Of a stretch of DNA of 64,000 nt, positions 1 through 6,611 are shown one piece after another. This DNA comes from JBJYIN01 sp046237015 (GTDB lineage: Bacteria > Pseudomonadota > Gammaproteobacteria > Enterobacterales > Enterobacteriaceae). Location of the stretch: assembly GCF_046237015.1 (NCBI RefSeq), contig NZ_JBJYIN010000003.1, forward strand, positions 1-64,000, given 5' to 3'. Made by a program: the position numbers and the translations under genes. Position 1 is the stretch's first letter. Every line of letters starts with the position of its first letter. The notes under the pieces are model-generated. The model worked only from the letters and a program-made list of their open reading frames with translations. It had not been told where the DNA came from and ran no database searches.

Positions 1-54
1 ATTTTAACCAGAGAACTCTATTAAGCGGTAAGACTAAATTCAGGGGGGACTACA

Positions 55-82
55 GATCGTTGGGATCGTTTCCGGATCATTT
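55..82. repeat. short repeat element at module 3' end, copy 1
   Basis: This stretch reads GATCG-TTGGGATCG-TTTCCGGATC. Near-identical text (GATCG-TGGGGATCG-CTTCAGGATA) recurs at about 1903-1929, and a shorter version (TGGGATCGCTTCCGG) at 681-695. Each copy lies just 3' of the stop codon of a minus-strand immunity gene, so it marks the shared downstream edge of the Rhs tip/immunity modules. Confidence 0.55.
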
Positions 83-84
83 TA

Positions 85-372
85 TTAATCACCACTAACG
101 GAATTATAACTAGGCTTTTCTTTTTTTATATTTACATATAAATCTTTATCATCCAATTTCCACCAATATTCATTATATGATGAAGGATTTTTATATTCAT
201 AAATTGAAACAATACCAAGCAACCCACATGGGGTTTCGGACATAAAATCCCAGCCATTCCTCTCAGCGCAAAACATATCCAAACTTTCGTCATACCATAC
301 AGAAAAACCTTTTTTATCAAGGATGTTTAACGCTGTATTATATACATTACTATATTCCGATAACGCAGGCAT
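85..372 (-). CDS. hypothetical protein, putative orphan Rhs immunity protein
   Basis: Small, AT-rich, acidic soluble protein of about 95 residues with no signal peptide or membrane segment. It is rich in aromatic residues (FSVWYDE, YNEYWWKLDD). I do not recognise a named family. The ATG at 372 is preferred because GGAG lies five bases before it; a GTG at 378 in the same frame would add two residues. The gene sits at the edge of an array of Rhs tips and immunity genes and is followed by the same short repeat as the other modules. That suggests an immunity gene that has lost its toxin. Function is inferred from context only. Confidence 0.6.
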   Translation of the reverse strand: MPALSEYSNVYNTALNILDKKGFSVWYDESLDMFCAERNGWDFMSETPCGLLGIVSIYEYKNPSSYNEYWWKLDDKDLYVNIKKEKPSYNSVSGD

Positions 373-548
373 ATACACTCCATATTTGCATTAATAAAAT
401 ATCAACCAATTATTTTTATTGTATAAAATAGTATTTCACATTTAAATAGGACCTTCAATGCTCGTTTAGCATTCCGTCTATCACTAAGTTTCCACCTCAT
501 TCGACTGCTTACAATACATTATTATGGCCAATAACTTTAGTTTCAGGC

Positions 549-696
549 ACGCTACCGCCCTGCTGTGACTGCCCTGTCCGACTGTGGAACAGGCATAGCA
601 GCGGCTGTCGCCGCTGCCATTAGTCGTTTTGCTGTTGAGCCGGGGTTTATCGCGGCACGAGCCGTTCCGCCACTTGCCAGTGGGATCGCTTCCGGC
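549..696. repeat. GC-rich intermodule repeat, copy A
   Basis: About 148 bp that match 1692-1835 closely: both contain GCTGTGACTGCCCTGTC, GCCGCTGCCATTAGTCGT, and TTGCTGTTGA followed by a GAGCCGTTCC block. The two copies differ mainly by a short variable insert near the middle. The repeat is GC-rich while the flanking immunity genes are AT-rich. It separates Rhs tip/immunity modules and could act as homology for cassette exchange. The rest of 379-703 holds no gene that I can recognise. Confidence 0.75.
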
Positions 697-703
697 TAAT
701 TAC

Positions 704-1171
704 CTATTTTTTAGGTTTCCATGAATAATAATCAGCAACCCTCACTTCTTTTAGAAGAATATCTAAAGGAATGTGATCTATATCATCTGCTATTTCATCA
801 TATGGCTCGGGAAGATCAATTAAAAAACCAAAATCATCATTAATTATGATACAACCATTAAAGATATGTTGTTTATCAGTCAATTTAATGATATCAGACA
901 TTCTCATTCCAGTATGCAAAGAGTTCATGTAATGACCCCTATATCTCTCATTGCATCCGACAGATATAATTAAACCGTTAGATAATGTCGCTATCGTAAT
1001 CGTTTCATCAACAACATACGCCATTCTTTTTTCATTATCAGGCAAAAAATAATCGAAAACTCTAACAACATGATTTGAATACATTTCAATGAAATAGTCT
1101 TCAATATTATCGCCTAAAACGATATTCCCAATCGATTTATTAGAAATAATATCGGCATTGATATCGATCAT
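704..1171 (-). CDS. putative Rhs-associated immunity protein, unknown family
   Basis: Protein of 155 residues, soluble and acidic, with alternating beta-rich stretches (VADYYSWKPKK at the end, DDFGFLIDLPEPYDEIADD in the middle). I cannot assign it to a named immunity family. Its ATG directly follows the TAA that would end the upstream toxin tip if one frameshift were corrected (TAA at 1172-1174, ATG at 1171). That is the tight toxin-then-immunity layout typical of Rhs and CDI modules. The GGTGGA in the toxin's last codons would serve as ribosome binding site. The reading frame looks intact although the toxin is broken. Confidence 0.7.
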   Translation of the reverse strand: MIDINADIISNKSIGNIVLGDNIEDYFIEMYSNHVVRVFDYFLPDNEKRMAYVVDETITIATLSNGLIISVGCNERYRGHYMNSLHTGMRMSDIIKLTDKQHIFNGCIIINDDFGFLIDLPEPYDEIADDIDHIPLDILLKEVRVADYYSWKPKK

Positions 1172-1580
1172 TTATCGTCCACCATTCATTAAGACACCAT
1201 CAATATAAACTAGCGAATCTGTGATAAGATCATAATTTTCAAACCCACTGCGCCTATTCGCCCATAAACAACATCTTTGCCATTAACATCACGATAAACT
1301 TTCCAGTAGTCATTCCCATGAATATTCTTCTGGGAGCCAGCCTGAAGATATGTTCTCGACCATCCTTTCGACGTTAAATAATCATGAACATCCGCAGGCT
1401 TTTTCCCTGTCAAACGATCAGTCCAGCGACTGGTAATGCTATCTCTTTTATTAAATCCTTTAGATGAACAACCAGCCAACCCAAACGGATCAACCCAGCT
1501 GACAGGGTTATGCACATAACCGTAATTACTTTCCCCACCCAGCCCCCTATCGGGTCATCGAGATTATCCGGTACTCGCCA
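1172..1580 (-). pseudogene. Rhs C-terminal tip with frameshifts (core end plus toxin domain)
   Basis: The open part (1210-1515) begins inside the Rhs core boundary, HNPVSWVDPFGLAGC, then runs into a variable domain starting SSKGFNKRDSITSRWTDRL. Further upstream, core residues G-L-G-G-E-S-N-Y-G-Y continue in frame to about 1548. The preceding D-P-I-G is in another frame, so the core end is broken at a run of Gs near 1546-1550. Near 1247 the frame ends early in LKIMILSQIR, whereas the +1 frame reads FENYDLITDSLVYIDGVL and stops directly before the immunity ATG. At least two single-base indels have therefore hit this tip. The variable domain would be a toxin, but its activity is not recognisable. 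Confidence 0.7.
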
Positions 1581-1691
1581 TACTTTTTATCGCACTTAAC
1601 CTATTGATGCAAATTGCTTTTTAAAAGTCACTTTCGGCCTAGTTAATAACACATTAACCTGAACATCCCGACGCGCTCTTTTAGCTCCGGA

Positions 1692-1835
1692 CATGCTACC
1701 GCTACGCTGTGACTGCCCTGTCTGCATAAGCCACATCATAGCGGCGGCGCGAGCCGCTGCCATTAGTCGTCTTGCTGTTGAACCGGAGTTTAGCGCGGCG
1801 CGAGCCGTTCCTCGGCTTGCCTGTGGGACGGTGAA
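1692..1835. repeat. GC-rich intermodule repeat, copy B
   Basis: Second copy of the repeat at 549-696, in the same orientation; see that entry for the shared blocks. It continues into GC-rich sequence to about 1880 and then the short GGATCGTGGGGATCGCTTC element at 1903-1929. The stretch 1581-1691 holds no recognisable gene. Confidence 0.75.
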
Positions 1836-1902
1836 GCGTTTGCCGGGTACGGGCTGGCGAAGCCCGTAAAAGAAGAGGTTAAACAGATAAAATAAAGCCG
1901 GA

Positions 1903-1929
1903 AGGATCGTGGGGATCGCTTCAGGATAT
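1903..1929. repeat. short repeat element at module 3' end, copy 3
   Basis: GATCGTGGGGATCGCTTCAG resembles the element at 55-82 and the shorter one at 681-695. It sits three bases beyond the stop codon of the SUKH-like relic, as the other copies sit beyond their immunity genes. Confidence 0.5.
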
Positions 1930-1931
1930 TT

Positions 1932-2253
1932 TTAATTAATTTTGATAGCTTCCTTGCCATTAATTAGAACATCAAAACAAGATTCAATGTCCTTCCCATA
2001 TTTATATATGCATTCATCAAAAATACCGTATATAACACCATTACCATACATGAGGATAATATATCCATTATCACATTCACCTATAGGAACTAAAGGACAT
2101 TGTGTTATTTTTTCATAACTTTCAACTTGTTCCTTGTATAGCTCAAAAATAGCTTTTTCGGGGTCTATATAGAAAAACTTACTAGGTCTATTAGTATCTT
2201 TCTTTCTAAGCTAGGACTAGGCATTCTTTCTGCCAAAGTTGTTGACGCGTAAA
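1932..2253 (-). pseudogene. SUKH/SMI1-KNR4-type immunity gene relic, truncated and frameshifted
   Basis: Reading the minus strand gives a C-terminal part, NRPSKFFYIDPEKAIF, then CPLVPIGECDNGYIILMYG and VYGIFDECIYKYGKDIE, ending EAIKIN. The pattern of a P-I-G-E block, a D-x-G-Y-I strand and a V-Y-G strand is what I know from SUKH-superfamily (SMI1/KNR4-like) immunity proteins. The preceding residues, EFYASTTLAERMPSPSLERK, lie in a different frame, so a frameshift occurs at the AGAAAGAAAG stretch near 2205. No start codon precedes it: the 5' end abuts the stop of the neighbouring gene. This is a dead, N-terminally deleted gene. The family call is by eye. Confidence 0.6.
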
Positions 2254-2255
2254 AT

Positions 2256-2798
2256 TCAATCTACCTCTATATCGTAAAATATTGACTTGAGGTTTTTTAT
2301 AAAATCAATAACTTGTAATAATCTTACGTCAGTATTTTGATAAACGGAACATTCTTCTTCCAATTGATTCATCATTAGTAAGTAATGATTGTCCATGTCA
2401 TCCATTGCGTCATATGCTTCTTGACTGCAAAAATATAACATATTTATTAAAAATGAATTAAAAATATCATCATCGCATTCTTTAGTATGCCCATAAATAT
2501 GATGAGTAGCATTGACCAATAAATACCCTTGATACTTAAAATTTTCATCTAGTAAAAAATATAGTTCATCTAATATTTGAGTTTTATAAAAAATCAGTGC
2601 GCTATTAGATGTAACGACTAATTCATTTTTTTTAATGAAGTAAGTGGCTTCGTTTTGTATTGAAACGTTATCGGAAAAAACATGAACACATTCGGACGAA
2701 TTAATAATACAGAGAGAATCAATGTCAAGATTAGAGCTTTCGGATGATTTTTTTAAAACCGAAGGGATAGTTAGTAATAGAAATGTTAAAACCCGCAA
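2256..2798 (-). CDS. putative immunity protein, likely frameshifted at its 5' end
   Basis: Open frame of 180 residues, soluble and acidic, family not recognised; the C-terminal third is helical (YCSQEAYDAMDDMDNHYLLMMNQLEEE). The first residues, MRVLTFLLLTIPSVLKK, look like a false signal peptide. A better start is the ATG at 2820, preceded by GGGGA, which reads MKPIIWDLAGFNISITNYPF and then hits the run of seven As (Ts on the plus strand, 2748-2754). One fewer A would join it to KKSSESSNLDID. The gene is therefore probably a frameshifted 187-residue protein spanning 2256-2820. A relic toxin tail lies immediately upstream, as expected for an immunity gene. Confidence 0.6.
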   Translation of the reverse strand: MRVLTFLLLTIPSVLKKSSESSNLDIDSLCIINSSECVHVFSDNVSIQNEATYFIKKNELVVTSNSALIFYKTQILDELYFLLDENFKYQGYLLVNATHHIYGHTKECDDDIFNSFLINMLYFCSQEAYDAMDDMDNHYLLMMNQLEEECSVYQNTDVRLLQVIDFIKNLKSIFYDIEVD

Positions 2799-2823
2799 GA
2801 TCCCAAATAATAGGTTTCATCTG

Positions 2824-2886
2824 TCATCCCCAAAACGTTATAAGTATTGCAGTAGGCAAAAATCCACCACCTGTTTTTGTAATCAT
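2824..2886 (-). pseudogene. relic of a toxin C-terminal tail (20 codons)
   Basis: Between the stop of the HEAT-type immunity gene and the ATG at 2820, an open stretch reads MITKTGGGFLPTAILITFWG and stops three bases before that ATG. Its spacing and its glycine/hydrophobic ending resemble the last residues of a polymorphic toxin directly preceding its immunity gene. The rest of the toxin has been deleted and replaced by the neighbouring module. This is an interpretation; the stretch is short. Confidence 0.4.
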
Positions 2887-2889
2887 AAA

Positions 2890-3396
2890 CTATGATTGTG
2901 ATAATCTACTTAATTGTTTTTCTGCATTTAATTTAATTATTTCTATATTTGATTGACAGAGTTTGGATAATTTAAATTTGGCACGCTCGCTATTTATATC
3001 TCCTAAAGCCCATATACATTTTACTGCCAATGCATGACTATCATCAAATGATAAATATATGTAATTTTCTTGGGTGGCTTTGAATAAATACTCAACACTG
3101 CTTTCTGATTTAACATCCTGAAGCAGACTAGCGATATCCTCATGTTTATAGTGCCAGTGTTCAAGCAATAAAAAATTTAATTTTTCTGCCGGTATTTTTA
3201 TTTCATTAAAAATAAAAATAAGTGTTATGGCATCCTCTAATTCATCAGCATTTTCTTTTTGGGATGCATTCTCTATCTCTTTTGAGATTAACTCAATGGG
3301 CGTATAGGACCCAAGATCAAATATTTTTATTATCTCCTCTTTAGAAAGTTTTTGAGAGTAAAACTGATTGAGCAGTTCTTGATTATATGGGCTCAT
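2890..3396 (-). CDS. HEAT-repeat-like immunity protein of an Rhs tip
   Basis: Protein of 168 residues, predominantly helical. It contains pairs of helices with the spacing of HEAT-like repeats, for example SSVEYLFKATQENYIYLSFD, then ALAVKCIWALGDINSERAKF and KLSKLCQSNIEIIKLNAEKQL at the end. The motif A-x-x-C-I-W-A-L-G-D is typical of HEAT-type polymorphic-toxin immunity proteins. Its ATG follows directly after the TAA of the upstream Rhs tip (TAA-ATG), with GGAGGT inside the tip's last codons as ribosome binding site. It should neutralise the toxin once encoded by that tip. The exact toxin partner is uncertain because the tip is very short. Confidence 0.7.
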   Translation of the reverse strand: MSPYNQELLNQFYSQKLSKEEIIKIFDLGSYTPIELISKEIENASQKENADELEDAITLIFIFNEIKIPAEKLNFLLLEHWHYKHEDIASLLQDVKSESSVEYLFKATQENYIYLSFDDSHALAVKCIWALGDINSERAKFKLSKLCQSNIEIIKLNAEKQLSRLSQS

Positions 3397-3798
3397 TTAA
3401 AATACCTCCATTATTTTCGTCTCCTCGTCAATCCCAGAATTAAATATACGTAATCTCCCTGTCTTTTGTAAATGTGTAAAGCCGTCCGGATTCATAGTAC
3501 GATAGTATATTTCATTTTTACAACCAGCTAACCCAAATGGACCAACCCACGTATTGAGATTAGGCATATACCCGTAGTTATTATCACCCCCCAGCCTCCC
3601 TATCGGGTCAGGCGAAACGTAGTACTCACCAGTCGGGTCGTAGAACCGAAAGTTGTTATAACATAGCCCGCTTTCGCTGTCACGATGCGGCCCCGCAAAG
3701 GCCAGTCCCGGGTGCGCGAAGCCTATCAGCGATAGTTCTCCTTCCGGGTTAAAAATAGCCTGCTCGTTACTGTTAAGCGCAACACGCAAAGTAAACAC
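3397..3798 (-). CDS. truncated Rhs protein: core C-terminal end with short tip
   Basis: This 133-residue frame holds the end of an Rhs core: PHRDSESGLCYNNFRFYDPT, then SPDPIGRLGGDNNYGYMPN and the boundary WVGPFGLAGC. Full Rhs proteins exceed 1,000 residues, so nearly the whole core and the N-terminus are missing upstream. The tip after the boundary is only about 40 residues (NEIYYRTMNPDGFTHLQKTG onwards). Its start resembles tips that begin Y-Y-R-T-M and continue much further, so an internal deletion is likely. It ends directly before the immunity ATG. A GTG start is used by default and may not be translated. Best seen as an orphan tip relic. Confidence 0.65.
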   Translation of the reverse strand: MFTLRVALNSNEQAIFNPEGELSLIGFAHPGLAFAGPHRDSESGLCYNNFRFYDPTGEYYVSPDPIGRLGGDNNYGYMPNLNTWVGPFGLAGCKNEIYYRTMNPDGFTHLQKTGRLRIFNSGIDEETKIMEVF

Positions 3799-3935
3799 GT
3801 CTTTTTTCGATCAAAAAACACATCAGCTATTAATGACAATCAGTTAAGGGTTGATTGAATATTTTCGTCGTTTTCGTAAACGCCAAAGAATCCCATCTCG
3901 ACCACCGCACGACATTTCTCATTTACACTTTAATA

Positions 3936-3958
3936 GTTACGTTATAACATAACATTTT
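3936..3958. promoter_or_regulatory. candidate Zur operator upstream of aztABCD
   Basis: The 3936-3958 sequence contains the near-perfect dyad GTTACGTTATAACATAAC followed by ATTTT. Its right half (ATAACATTT) matches the enterobacterial Zur consensus at 9 of 11 positions and its left half at 8 of 11, counted by eye. It ends about 20 bp before the first start codon of a zinc-uptake operon, where a zinc-responsive repressor would block transcription. Confidence 0.6.
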
Positions 3959-3976
3959 TAGCGTAATTCACATGGA

Positions 3977-4738
3977 ATGATGTCGGGCATGAGCAATACC
4001 TCTGTACGGTTAACAAACCTGACGCTGGGATATGATGGTCACCCGGCAATACGAAATATTACCGGTACGATACGCAGAGGCTCACTTACCGCCGTGGTTG
4101 GGCCCAACGGCTCAGGCAAGTCAACGCTACTTAAAGGCATCACGGGCATTTTGGCCCCGTTAAGTGGTTCATGCAGTACCAGCCCTGACGCCCGGATAGC
4201 CTACCTCCCCCAGATATCAGAGTTAGATCGGAGTTTTCCTGCGTGTGTCATCGATTTAGTTTCACTCGGCTTATGGCCTGAAAGAGGCTTATTCCGGCGC
4301 CATCGCGCCCAGGATCGTCAGCGTGTCACTGAAGCATTGGCCCACGTAGGATTATCTGGATTTGAAAGAAAACCGCTTAGCGCACTATCAGGCGGACAGC
4401 TGCAACGTGCGCTATTCGCCCGCGTGGTTCTACAGGATGCCAATATCATTCTGCTTGATGAACCCTTTAATGCTGTCGATGCCACCACCATCCACGACAT
4501 GCTAACGCTGATTAAACACTGGCATGCTCAAAAACGCACCATCCTCACGGTGATTCATGATATCGACCTGGTATGTAAGCACTTTCCCGAAACCCTCATC
4601 ATTAATGGCGAGCTAGTCGCATGGGGCGAGACAAACACGGTGATGCATCAGGAAGCGCTGCCACACATGCAAAATATTGCCGTAACGTCGGATAGACAGA
4701 GGGATAAGCGTCTTCATGAGGGAGCTTCAGTAAAATGA
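3977..4738 (+). CDS. aztA: zinc ABC transporter ATP-binding protein AztA
   Basis: Cytoplasmic ATPase that powers uptake of zinc delivered by AztC through AztB. The 253-residue protein has Walker A GPNGSGKST (about 42-50), the ABC signature LSGGQ (137-141) and Walker B IILLDEP (157-163), with the H-loop in VIHD downstream. Three ATGs lie close together; MSNTSVRL at 3989 is also plausible because GGA lies about 12 bases before it. The gene overlaps aztB by the ATGA at 4735-4738, so the two are translationally coupled. The transporter family could in principle move manganese; the azt name rests on AztD at the end of the operon and the Zur-like site upstream. Confidence 0.88.
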   Translation: MMSGMSNTSVRLTNLTLGYDGHPAIRNITGTIRRGSLTAVVGPNGSGKSTLLKGITGILAPLSGSCSTSPDARIAYLPQISELDRSFPACVIDLVSLGLWPERGLFRRHRAQDRQRVTEALAHVGLSGFERKPLSALSGGQLQRALFARVVLQDANIILLDEPFNAVDATTIHDMLTLIKHWHAQKRTILTVIHDIDLVCKHFPETLIINGELVAWGETNTVMHQEALPHMQNIAVTSDRQRDKRLHEGASVK

Positions 4739-5619
4739 TCGGATGGATTCATGAGTGGTTTATGGCCCCGTTTATCGAATTCGGTTTCATGCGTCGCGCC
4801 CTGTATGGTTCCTTTCTCCTTTCCCTTGGGGCCTGTCCGGTTGGCGTATTTTTAACGTTACGACGTATGAGCCTGGTTGGTGATGCCATGTCTCACGCGA
4901 TCCTTCCTGGCGCAGCCTTTGGGTTTCTGCTGTATGGACTGGAGATTTTCCCCATGACCATCGGCGGCTTAATCGCTGGTCTGGTTGTGGCGGTATGTGC
5001 AGGCGTCGTCTCTCGCTTAACGATACAGAAAGAAGATGCGTCAATGGCTGCCTTTTATCTGATCTCTCTGGCACTCGGCGTACTTATCGTATCGTTACGG
5101 GGCTCCAGTGTTGACCTGATGCATGTTCTGTTTGGTACGGTTCTCGCTTTAAATAGCGACGCATTAATTTTAATTGCCGTCGTCGCCTTAATAACGCTAC
5201 TGACCTTTTTCATATTCTGGCGAGCGTTAATTGCCGAATGCCTTGATCCCTTATTTTTACGTTCAGTTTCACGATTAGGATCGCCGGTCCATTTTATTTT
5301 TTTATCGCTGGTCGTTTTAAATCTCGTTGCCGGTTTCCAGGCGCTTGGAACCTTATTATCCGTTGGAGTCATGATATTACCTGCGGTAACGGCTCGTTTT
5401 TGGACAAAACGCGTGGCAACCATGTGTATCGTTTCTATTTTGTTGGGGATGTTTGCCTGTATAAGTGGTTTGCTATTTTCATTCCATTTTTCGCTACCGT
5501 CAGGCCCCGCAATCATATTGTCTGCTGGTGTTTTTTATCTTGTCTCTGCCTCCGTTGTCATGATGAAACATTCACGGTTAATAAAAGACACCCCATTTAA
5601 TTTTTTGAAAAAAAGATAA
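4735..5619 (+). CDS. aztB: zinc ABC transporter permease AztB
   Basis: Inner-membrane permease of the ABC-3 family (ZnuB/MntB/TroC type), 294 residues with about eight hydrophobic helices. Conserved landmarks are RRMSLVGDAMSHAILPGAA (about 43-61), where the cytoplasmic coupling helix and the H-x-x-L-P motif lie, and LLSVGVMILPAVTARF near 213. It forms the translocation pore with AztA and receives zinc from AztC. It overlaps aztA by four bases and is followed by aztC after 19 bp, so it is one operon. Confidence 0.88.
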   Translation: MIGWIHEWFMAPFIEFGFMRRALYGSFLLSLGACPVGVFLTLRRMSLVGDAMSHAILPGAAFGFLLYGLEIFPMTIGGLIAGLVVAVCAGVVSRLTIQKEDASMAAFYLISLALGVLIVSLRGSSVDLMHVLFGTVLALNSDALILIAVVALITLLTFFIFWRALIAECLDPLFLRSVSRLGSPVHFIFLSLVVLNLVAGFQALGTLLSVGVMILPAVTARFWTKRVATMCIVSILLGMFACISGLLFSFHFSLPSGPAIILSAGVFYLVSASVVMMKHSRLIKDTPFNFLKKR

Positions 5620-5638
5620 ACAGAGGAGAAAGTCGCCA

Positions 5639-6592
5639 ATGAAAAAGGCAACGTTTTTACCATGGTATATCACCATGGCGGCATTGTTATCCCTCGTAGC
5701 AACTCCGTTACAAGCGAACGCGAAAATTAATGTTATTGCGAGTTTTTCTATTATCGGTGACATGGCGAAAAACATCGGCAAAGATCGAATTGCACTGAGG
5801 ACAATTGTCGGCCCAAACAGTGATGCTCACGTTTATGAACCGTCACCTGCGGATGCCATTGCCATGGCCAAAGCCGACGTTATTCTGATTAATGGTTTGC
5901 AATTTGAAGGTTTTATTAACCGATTAGTTCAGGCCAGTGAAACTTCGGCTCCGGTGATTGAAACAACCAAAGGCGCAAATATCATTCGCGATCCCGCAGG
6001 CGGACATTATCACTTTTATGAGGGTAAAGCGGTTTTTCACGCTGCGCCTTTCGACCCACATGCCTGGCAATCTATTTCAAATGCCAAAGTGTATGTGAAA
6101 AATATTACGGATGCCTTTTGCGCGGTTGATCAATCAGGCTGCCAGTTCTATCGGGACAATGCCAAGAATTATGATCATCAACTGACAGAATTAGAAAAGA
6201 AAATAGCGTCATCCATTAATGCTATTCCACAGGATAAGCGAACCGTCGTCGTTGGCCATAATGCATTCAGATACTTTGAGCAAGCTTACGGTATTCATTT
6301 TCTTTCACCTCAAGGTATTTCTACAGAATCAGAAGCCTCAGCGGCGGATGTTGCCGGTATTTTGAAAGAGATAAAAGCGAATAAAGCCTCGGCCGTATTT
6401 TCGGAAAACATCTCTAATCCACGTTTAGTCGAACAAATTGCCTCAGAAGCCAAACTCACCGTCGCGGGCACGCTTTATTCAGATGCGTTATCAGCATCAA
6501 ACGAGCCTGCTCCCACCTATCTCGCGATGATGGAACATAACGTGGCAATGATAACCAATGCCACAAACCATCATAAAAAATCACACCAGTAG
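5639..6592 (+). CDS. aztC: periplasmic zinc-binding protein AztC
   Basis: Solute-binding protein of the ZnuA/AztC cluster, 317 residues, with a cleavable signal peptide (hydrophobic core about 8-22, cleavage near ANA-KIN). Candidate zinc ligands are His64 (SDAHVYEP), His141 (FDPHAW), the His of VVGHNAF (about 207) and the Asp of TLYSDAL (about 282). That is the three-His-one-Asp pattern known for AztC, shifted by three. It lacks the long His-rich loop of ZnuA and has only GGHYHF at 121-126, again as in AztC. AGAGGAG precedes the ATG. It binds periplasmic zinc, probably received from AztD, and hands it to AztB. Confidence 0.88.
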   Translation: MKKATFLPWYITMAALLSLVATPLQANAKINVIASFSIIGDMAKNIGKDRIALRTIVGPNSDAHVYEPSPADAIAMAKADVILINGLQFEGFINRLVQASETSAPVIETTKGANIIRDPAGGHYHFYEGKAVFHAAPFDPHAWQSISNAKVYVKNITDAFCAVDQSGCQFYRDNAKNYDHQLTELEKKIASSINAIPQDKRTVVVGHNAFRYFEQAYGIHFLSPQGISTESEASAADVAGILKEIKANKASAVFSENISNPRLVEQIASEAKLTVAGTLYSDALSASNEPAPTYLAMMEHNVAMITNATNHHKKSHQ

Positions 6593-6611
6593 TTCATTAA
6601 TGGAGATAACC

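Noticed and set aside
4787..5516. Long antisense frames inside aztB (95 and 153 codons)
   Set aside because: Shadows of a clear permease gene; very basic, low-complexity translations.
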